Below are positions 56,408-64,000 of a DNA stretch of 64,000 bases, piece by piece; within the stretch, counting starts at the first letter, position 1, and each line of letters starts with the position of its first letter. The DNA lies in assembly GCF_020509005.1 (NCBI RefSeq), contig NC_063014.1:3038001-3102000 (forward strand), read 5' to 3'. A model generated the notes under the pieces. That model had not been told where the DNA came from and searched no databases. It saw only the letters and a list, made by a program, of their open reading frames with translations. The position numbers were made by a program, and so were the translations under genes. This DNA comes from Fulvia fulva. Its lineage: Eukaryota > Ascomycota > Dothideomycetes > Mycosphaerellales > Mycosphaerellaceae.

Positions 56408-57736
56408 ATGCCTGCCTTTGCGCCCGTCTATACAGCTCCTCCCTCGCAGCGCATACTGCTCGCTCGCGAACAAAAGCGTCCTCGCAAGCGGAAGCGGGGT
56501 GGCAGTGATGAGGACGAAGAGGACGATGAGGACGGCGACGCCGAAGACTCGCCATCGTCGGAGCCAGATACTGACCAAGAGAATGCAGCGCGCGGCTCTC
56601 AGTCCATCAACAAGAAAGACCCATATCATGTTGCTGGGTGGCCAAGAAACAAGCCGCTACCTGGAGCCAACTTCCCACATGCACCCGCTAAAGAAGTGAA
56701 GAGCACAGGCCTGTCTGCGGAGGAAGAGCTTGCCCGACTCAAGCCTCCACTACTGCTTCCCAAGACCACCACCGACCATCAGTCAGCGTCTCTGAAGCGA
56801 CGGCACCTGGACACTCTGACGGCTCTTCTACACAAATGCATGCTGAACGGTGACTGGCATCGTGCATCTCGAGCATGGGCACTTATACTTCGGACCGAAG
56901 TTCAAGGTCGCAGTATCGATGTACGGCAGAATGGACGCTGGCTGATCGGTGGCGAACTACTGATGAGACGTAACCAAGCCGTCGAACAGCAGCAAGTGGA
57001 CGCACGTGTCGCAGATGATAGCGACCTCAACCTCGGTGCAGAACAAGGCGTGACGACAACACGTGTACCCATCATCTCAGATGACGGCTTCGAGCTAGCA
57101 CGGCAGTACTATGAGCGATTGATCCTTCAGCATCCGCATCTACAACGAGCACACCACGACGCTGTCAATGCTCTTGCGATATATCCTGCCCTCTTTAACG
57201 TCTGGATATACGAAGTACATGATCGAGCACGACGAGCGAGGCAGAAGATCCATCTAGCACAAGAGACTTCCGAACTCGACATGCGAAGTACTTCAGACGG
57301 CAGTGAGGACGATGAAGTTTCAGAAAGAAAGCGCAATCTCGTGCAAGTTCGGCGCACTGAGTTGGATCAAGCTTCGCCGATTGTGCAACGCATGGACGAG
57401 CTTATGCTTAGTCCACCTTACGATACAAGCAAGGAGCTACTGCACTCGAGAGGCACGGTGGCACTGTGGCTGTCCGATTTACACAAAGACATCTCCAGAC
57501 ACCACAGTACCAGCGTCGAAAACAGCGGCACGTCTAGCGAAGATGAAACGATGCAGACCGAGTCGATCGAAGCACAAGCATCAAGGAAGCGTCACGAGAC
57601 GCAGGCTTTTGCAGAACGACGCAAGGCGAAGACCATTTTTGGCCAGCTGCAATCTGCCGGCGTCGAGGTATCGCAAGATATCATGGACGTCCTCGAAGAA
57701 GACGAAGACCTTTCTGCAAACCACGACATGGACTGA
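56408..57736 (+). CDS. RRN11: RNA polymerase I initiation factor Rrn11-like
   Basis: Single exon, 442 residues from the ATG at 56408. An N-terminal basic/acidic stretch (RPRKRKRGGSDEDEEDDEDG) looks like nuclear localisation plus acidic tail. The central region HLDTLTALLHKCMLNGDWHRASRAWALILR is the Rrn11/TAF1B-associated TPR-like domain (RNA_pol_I_TF family). Helical repeats follow (FELARQYYERLILQHPH; FNVWIYEVHDRARRAR). Rrn11 is a subunit of the core factor that recruits Pol I to the rDNA promoter. Open sequence upstream of 56408 is not family-like, so this Met is taken. Divergent from the RING ligase gene. Confidence 0.82.
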   Translation: MPAFAPVYTAPPSQRILLAREQKRPRKRKRGGSDEDEEDDEDGDAEDSPSSEPDTDQENAARGSQSINKKDPYHVAGWPRNKPLPGANFPHAPAKEVKSTGLSAEEELARLKPPLLLPKTTTDHQSASLKRRHLDTLTALLHKCMLNGDWHRASRAWALILRTEVQGRSIDVRQNGRWLIGGELLMRRNQAVEQQQVDARVADDSDLNLGAEQGVTTTRVPIISDDGFELARQYYERLILQHPHLQRAHHDAVNALAIYPALFNVWIYEVHDRARRARQKIHLAQETSELDMRSTSDGSEDDEVSERKRNLVQVRRTELDQASPIVQRMDELMLSPPYDTSKELLHSRGTVALWLSDLHKDISRHHSTSVENSGTSSEDETMQTESIEAQASRKRHETQAFAERRKAKTIFGQLQSAGVEVSQDIMDVLEEDEDLSANHDMD

Positions 57737-57964
57737 GGACGAGAATGGCAAGGTTACACGACTGTGCACGCACACTGGATTCGGCTGGTCAGCTCATGCA
57801 GCCACACTGCAGCTAGTGTCAAGAGTGGCGCTTGGGAAAGACGAGGCGAGAACTCGAGGTCGCTCAGCTCACGCAGCAGCATTGCACCTCGGATTTGCTC
57901 ACATTACATTTCACTGCCGCCAGTTCGAGAAGCATTCTCGGTCTTACGACCAAAGGGTTCGACA

Positions 57965-59113
57965 ATGCTAGGCGTCCTATTCTCGAAGAGCAATGCCAAG
58001 CCTGTGTATCCTGGCGCTTATACTGGAGGCCCGGCTCGTGCCTCAACCTTCAACTCGCAGCAGGCCTTCGAGGACAAGATCGAGGCATTACCGGCACCAC
58101 TGTCGCTCGCAGTGCCCGCCATAGCGACGATCCCGGCCAAAGCCAAGGTCCGCCCGAACGATGTTGAAGCACAGCAGGCTGGCTTTCGTCCTGCGAATGT
58201 GTCACCTTCAGTACCAGGCGCTGTGCCGTTGAATGCGGCCGCAAAGCAAGATGTCAAGACTAGCACTGCCGCAATTCCTGTGATCACAATCACTGGTGAT
58301 GATAGTGCGAGCGATTCGACTACCGTTGTGCCGGATTCGGTGTCCGTTGGGGATGTCGAAGAGAAAGAAAGTTATGATTTCCTCGTCAACGATGGCAGGT
58401 GGCATCACAAGCCACACGTATACGAATACAACAAAGCGTCAGCCAGATTGTTACAGACTGCGAAGCCTAACCTGTTCGGCACTATCTGCCAGAAAGACCG
58501 CAGTCGGCCAAAGAAGTGCGTCCTCAACGTGGCAACCATGCAAGCGATTGTCATCAGAACCTACCAAAGGGAAATCGTCGAAGCTGGCCGGGAGATGACG
58601 GACGGCAAGACGAGCGTGCTTCTCCCGCAGCTTCTGCACAAGTACTGCGATGCTTTACGCGACATGGACTATATGCAAGAGAAAGCTGCTAATGGCTTCG
58701 AGGACGACCCTTTTTTACTGATGACCTCTAAGCAGATGGAGAAAGATCTCATGGAAGACTACGGCCTCGTACCTGATTTTGTGGATCCACGTGGCGATTT
58801 GCCCACAGCTCATGACTCTGCCGATCCAAGACTGCCTGGCATCGGCCGAACAGATCGTCTGCACCGCGCACAGCTCGAGAACAAATACCACAAGCTGTAT
58901 AGCGTACTTGGTGGCGGCCTGGCGTTGATCATCCCGATGGTCATAATGCGCTTGGAGCCCGGCAAAGTGAGCTGCTTGGTAACAACCTGCGGATGCGTGG
59001 CCATCTTTTCCCTGGCTATCGCCTTCCGCAGCGACATGAGACCGAACGAGATCCTGGCAGTCACAGCCGCCTACACAGCAGTCCTCGTCGTCTTCGTCGG
59101 CACAACAACTTGA
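57965..59113 (+). CDS. DUF6594 membrane protein
   Basis: Single exon, 382 residues from the ATG at 57965. The N-terminal 160 residues are low-complexity Ala/Pro/Val. The conserved part holds a long helical stretch (MQAIVIRTYQREIVEAGREM, CDALRDMDYMQEKA) and RTDRLHRAQLENKYHKLYS. Three hydrophobic helices follow at the end: LGGGLALIIPMVIM, CGCVAIFSLAIAF and ILAVTAAYTAVLVVFVG, with the family box RPNEILAVTAAYTAVLVVF. This is the DUF6594 family, abundant in plant-associated ascomycetes and of unknown function. The gap to RRN11 is 228 bp. A longer reading upstream of 57965 was rejected for lack of family content. Confidence 0.85.
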   Translation: MLGVLFSKSNAKPVYPGAYTGGPARASTFNSQQAFEDKIEALPAPLSLAVPAIATIPAKAKVRPNDVEAQQAGFRPANVSPSVPGAVPLNAAAKQDVKTSTAAIPVITITGDDSASDSTTVVPDSVSVGDVEEKESYDFLVNDGRWHHKPHVYEYNKASARLLQTAKPNLFGTICQKDRSRPKKCVLNVATMQAIVIRTYQREIVEAGREMTDGKTSVLLPQLLHKYCDALRDMDYMQEKAANGFEDDPFLLMTSKQMEKDLMEDYGLVPDFVDPRGDLPTAHDSADPRLPGIGRTDRLHRAQLENKYHKLYSVLGGGLALIIPMVIMRLEPGKVSCLVTTCGCVAIFSLAIAFRSDMRPNEILAVTAAYTAVLVVFVGTTT

Positions 59114-59140
59114 ACCACCGCAATCCTTTTAACCTCGCAG

Positions 59141-59841
59141 TCACCACCTCATGCATCCACCGTTCTCGACCCGGGTCCCACCTTGCCAACCTGCCTCCTC
59201 ATTCCACTGCGCACATATCATACCCTCTCGATACCCCTCCACATCGTCATAACAATACCTCTCACTCTGATAGATAGCAATACTCGCAACCCCCAGCAGT
59301 CCCGCCAAACTCCTCACTTCCACCGCCGCATCATTGCAATGCCCCAGATCATCAGGCCAACGCAATTCGTGGCTCCCATCACTCCACACCGAAACCTGCA
59401 GCCTCACTGGAACACTCTTCGGCAAGGTCTCCAGCACCTCCGCCGACCACCGTCGATGCCGCTGCATTTGACCCGCCGCGGCACAAGGTCCAGAACTGCT
59501 TCGCATGCTGTCGCACTCATCGCACGTAGCGAAGATCCGGATTGACACGCTGCGGATGCTAGGGATGGCCGGGAGCTTGATTGTGCTGGAGTCGAAGTAC
59601 TTGTGGTCGTCTAGGAGGAGTTTCGTCCAATGCTTGGTGCGAGTCGTATTCTTCCTTGACCTGATGGATGACGAGGCGGAGATGAGGCAAAGGCGCGTTT
59701 TGGAGTTCGGCTCTCAGGCGGGTCTTGGAGGGGTTTAAGGAGAGAGTGGGATGGGGTGAGAGTGGATTCGTAGATCAAATCGCGAAGCTCACGGGGAAGG
59801 CTAAGGAATGGCGATGGTGGGTGTATCTGGGTGGCTTCCAT
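59141..59841 (-). pseudogene. F-box-like (2EXR-type) gene, apparently with two frameshifts
   Basis: The minus strand reads MEATQIHPPSPFLSLPRELR then DLIYESTLTPSHSLL from 59841, an LPRELRDLIY signature. The continuation then moves to a second frame (LRAELQNAPLPHLRLVIHQV, KEEYDS) and then to a third (RTKHWTKLLLDDHKYFDSST, then IRSVSIRIFATCDECDS) which runs to 59141. No intron with acceptable signals can join these three frames, because the gaps are under 45 nt. The downstream half matches the neighbouring gene at 60359 in layout (HELRWP..D there DLRWPQSP; GWQGG there GWQAPV). So it is a decayed paralogue, or the assembly has two indel errors here. Confidence 0.65.
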
Positions 59842-60358
59842 GATGCTGTGGTTTCTTTGCAAGAGAAGAGGCGGAGAGAATGTCGCAAAGATTGCGACGA
59901 ACTTCAAGAAGGATGGACAACTGAGAAAACCCTTTTGGGGGACATTGACGAGTTTCCGTTGCACAGCATATGATCCCCAATACGGGTTATGCAACCTCCA
60001 TCACCATAAAAGTCAAATGACGTGAGGCACGGAGAAGGTCCCGGCGATGCGGCGAGAGGCGGCATTCTTACTGGATCTTTGGTACTTGCCCAGTTGCACC
60101 AAATGGCCATTCTGGCAACTGTTTTGGGACTGCAACTTCTGCTCTGTTGAAAATGTTGTGTGACGTTGCACAACAATGGTCAACTCCATGGACTCTACGG
60201 TTGAGCTTCGGCTCTCACGTCACATCAAGACATTCCGCCCCACCGCCTCTGTTTTGGTCCGAGCCATTTCCTTCTGATAGCCATCAGCATACTCTCCATC
60301 CATCACCTTGAAGCATCGGTGACCTCGAACGTCCTCATCGTTCCCGTTGTGGCGCTTC
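59842..60358. other. Intergenic, 517 bp
   Basis: Upstream of the frameshifted F-box-like locus and 3' flank of its intact paralogue. No other feature seen. Confidence 0.4.
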
Positions 60359-61123
60359 TCACAGCTCCTTCGACTCCTCCATCGCATTCGCTGCCGCCAC
60401 TGGAGCCTGCCAACCATCCTTTGCGGTCCAGGAGACGTAGAGATTCTCCGCTAAGACCTGAGCCTCTACGTCGAAATCGTCCACGCCTGAGTTGTCTCGA
60501 TATACCTCGATGGCACTAACTCGAGGTACCGAAGCGAGCTTTTTAAAATCAACTTCCAGATGTGCACGATGAGGTGACTGCGGCCATCTGAGATCCATCG
60601 AACCTGACCATCGCAGCACCACAACTATTGTGACTTTACTCGAGGTAGCGAGGTGACCCAGTGTGACTTGCAACCAGGCAATGGTGTCGTCGATATCACT
60701 GCCCACTTGACATGACTGCGGTCCGTCGGGACACTGGGTGCACTGGATGTAGCCGTAGTACTTCGCTTGTTTGACATCGCCGAACTTCTTGTCACTCATA
60801 TCAAGGAGCTTCCAGACTTCGTTTCCTTTATGGTCGGTGAATACAATGGTGGTTGCCTTGGAGAGTTGTTCCTCGTATTCCTGCTTGAACTGGCGGCTCA
60901 CGCACAGTACGTTTGAGCGGCAGACATTCTCGATTCTGAGCCGGATGACGCTCAAGTCTTCGATCGGCTTCTTGCTGTCCTCATCGTCGGGGTCCCATCC
61001 GTCGTTGTGCATCAGGCGGGTCTTGGAAGATGAGATGCCGAGGTGCAGGTAGATCGAGTCACGCATTTCACGCGGTAGATCAAAGAATGGGAAGATGTCG
61101 CGTTTACTGTGGTCGGACGCCAT
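60359..61123 (-). CDS. F-box-like (2EXR-type) protein, intact paralogue
   Basis: Single exon, 254 residues from the ATG at 61123. The start gives MASDHSKRDIFPFFDLPREM then RDSIYLHL, the LPREMRDxIY box. The rest shows the family pattern: LCVSRQFKQEYEEQLSKATT, then TSSKVTIVVVLRWSGSMDLRWP and a C-terminal AENLYVSWTAKDGWQ. It parallels the frameshifted locus 0.5 kb downstream, so the pair probably arose by tandem duplication. Frame upstream of 61123 (72 more residues) has no conserved content and was excluded. Function: presumed adaptor in protein turnover, by family only. Confidence 0.8.
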   Translation of the reverse strand: MASDHSKRDIFPFFDLPREMRDSIYLHLGISSSKTRLMHNDGWDPDDEDSKKPIEDLSVIRLRIENVCRSNVLCVSRQFKQEYEEQLSKATTIVFTDHKGNEVWKLLDMSDKKFGDVKQAKYYGYIQCTQCPDGPQSCQVGSDIDDTIAWLQVTLGHLATSSKVTIVVVLRWSGSMDLRWPQSPHRAHLEVDFKKLASVPRVSAIEVYRDNSGVDDFDVEAQVLAENLYVSWTAKDGWQAPVAAANAMEESKEL

Positions 61124-61812
61124 GTTGTGCTGTGTCACTGCAGCTCGGTGATGATATAGTCGAGGCTTGGAAGGTTGTATGTGAAGTTGTGGTTGGTGTT
61201 GATGTTTGGGCAGACGAAGGAGCGAAGTGGTTAAAGAGCACATGCTTAGGCAAACGCGAAGTGACAGGGATCTCGGCTGCTTCCCGACTTCCCTCGTCAT
61301 GTGCCACACAACCAGCTCATCACACGAGCACCACTGCATTAAGCTCCGGCGGACTGGTTACTGCACAGCGTAGTAGCAAACATGCTTGATCTATCGCATA
61401 GCTTGTGCAATACGGAGTGCTTGAAATGGAGGCTGTAGTGGCTTGGAAAGGTGAAAGCAGGACAACGTGCGAATCTCGCAGCTGGGTTAGAACGTCTGAG
61501 GGTAAGTGACAAAGTTGATTGCCGCCGAGCGCTTCGACTAATTATTGAAGCAAAGGCCTTTGCTTGCCCACGCTGACGTGTAGCTGACCAGCATGGTCGT
61601 ACAGACACGGTCGAGCTTGCATCGCGTCGCTATATGTCTTATGCACGATTGATTACCCTTTGGACAGCATTTCGCAAGTACAGTCGACACCTAGACCGGC
61701 AACATACTTTGTCACCAGTACTTGGTCCGCACGCGAGGATTCTACAAGCAACCCGAACAATCGGAGAGAGATCAGTCCATTCTGTGTACCCGTGACCGGG
61801 TATCTGCTTCGC
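61124..61812. other. Intergenic, 689 bp
   Basis: Promoter of the F-box-like paralogue and 3' flank of the GH18 gene. No other feature seen. Confidence 0.4.
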
Positions 61813-63636
<1,824 letters not shown>

Positions 63637-64000
63637 GTGCCATCCCAAGATTGGCTCATCGAAGCAGCCCTGAGGCCAGTAGTGGCACTAATGAGGATCA
63701 GTGGCACACTTGTTTACGATAAAGGAATTGTTGGCGGAGACATGGCTGTGACCATCAAGACAGCCACCACCTCCGTGGACTTTGACATGACGACCGCTTG
63801 GCTCGACGGCCATACCTTGGACGCGCTCGCAAGATCGCAGCGGCTCTCATGCTCCTGTACGATGGACATACGACAGCTCGGCGGTCGTGGACGGAGCCCG
63901 CTTTGGCCTCCCCGAAGACAATGTGCAAGCACTGAAATCATATGGATGCCCGCCAATGCCCTCTCTACGCTCCATCTGCTGAAAGTGTCTCACCGGGCTG
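63637..64000 (+). CDS. Open frame running off the right edge, unproven
   Basis: A plus-strand frame is open from 63637 to the window end, with ATGs at 63691 and 63742 (MAVTIKTATTSVDFDMTTAW). Composition is mildly coding-like at first, then becomes Arg/Ser/Cys-rich. No domain is recognised, so it could be a chance open frame or the first exon of a gene beyond the edge. Confidence 0.2.
   Translation, partial: MPSQDWLIEAALRPVVALMRISGTLVYDKGIVGGDMAVTIKTATTSVDFDMTTAWLDGHTLDALARSQRLSCSCTMDIRQLGGRGRSPLWPPRRQCASTEIIWMPANALSTLHLLKVSHRA

Overview
This window is nuclear DNA of a filamentous ascomycete. The genes carry short introns (about 45-80 nt) with GTNNGT donors and CTAAC/CTGAC branch sites. The families are typical of fungi: sedolisin, KRE9/KNH1, Msb1, Rrn11, DUF6594, DUF3140, 2EXR/F-box-like and LEU1 isopropylmalate isomerase. 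The repeats carry heavy repeat-induced point mutation (RIP). Protein style and the strength of RIP suggest a dothideomycete, perhaps Mycosphaerellales; that is inference, because no marker locus is present.

Layout. Positions 1 to about 14,950 are a transposon graveyard without host genes. It holds a minus-strand Ty3/gypsy element with its RIP-spared LTR edge (1-3356), and a minus-strand Ty1/copia element with two 403-bp LTRs (3357-4893 and 13410-13812). A Tad1-like LINE lies inside the copia leader (about 9.5-13.2 kb), and a deleted pogo/Fot1 element lies inside the copia 3' LTR (3441-4572). A truncated pogo copy (13813-14351) and AT-rich debris follow. In this block CpA and TpG are almost absent while CpG survives. 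A 335-bp TA-flanked MITE (15323-15657) lies just outside it. A second, isolated RIP island is one complete pogo element (28628-30640).

The genes occupy 16.6-63.1 kb, alternating between strands. 16.6-28 kb: a 10-cysteine small secreted protein, a secreted S53 peptidase, a coiled-coil protein, an F-box-like protein and an Msb1-domain protein. 31-40.5 kb: an NTF2/SnoaL-like protein, a DUF3140 protein, a cytochrome P450 divergent from an MFS efflux transporter, LEU1 divergent from a secreted M28 aminopeptidase. 41.9-52.1 kb: a PAN-domain secreted protein, a CAX-family cation exchanger, a KRE9/KNH1 cell-wall protein, a STEEP1-like protein, a Cys-rich single-pass membrane protein and a zinc-finger protein. 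53.4-63.1 kb: a RING-H2 E3 ligase, RRN11, a DUF6594 membrane protein, two related 2EXR/F-box-like loci (one frameshifted) and a GH18 chitinase.

The gene space mixes housekeeping functions (leucine synthesis, Pol I initiation, ubiquitination, cation transport, wall synthesis) with secreted functions (two proteases, small Cys-rich protein, chitin degradation) lying near the repeats, as in compartmentalised plant-associated fungal genomes. I found no CRISPR array, no confident tRNA or rRNA, and no unmistakably new multi-gene system. The most informative unusual structures are the nested, RIP-dissected transposons and the candidate effector beside them.
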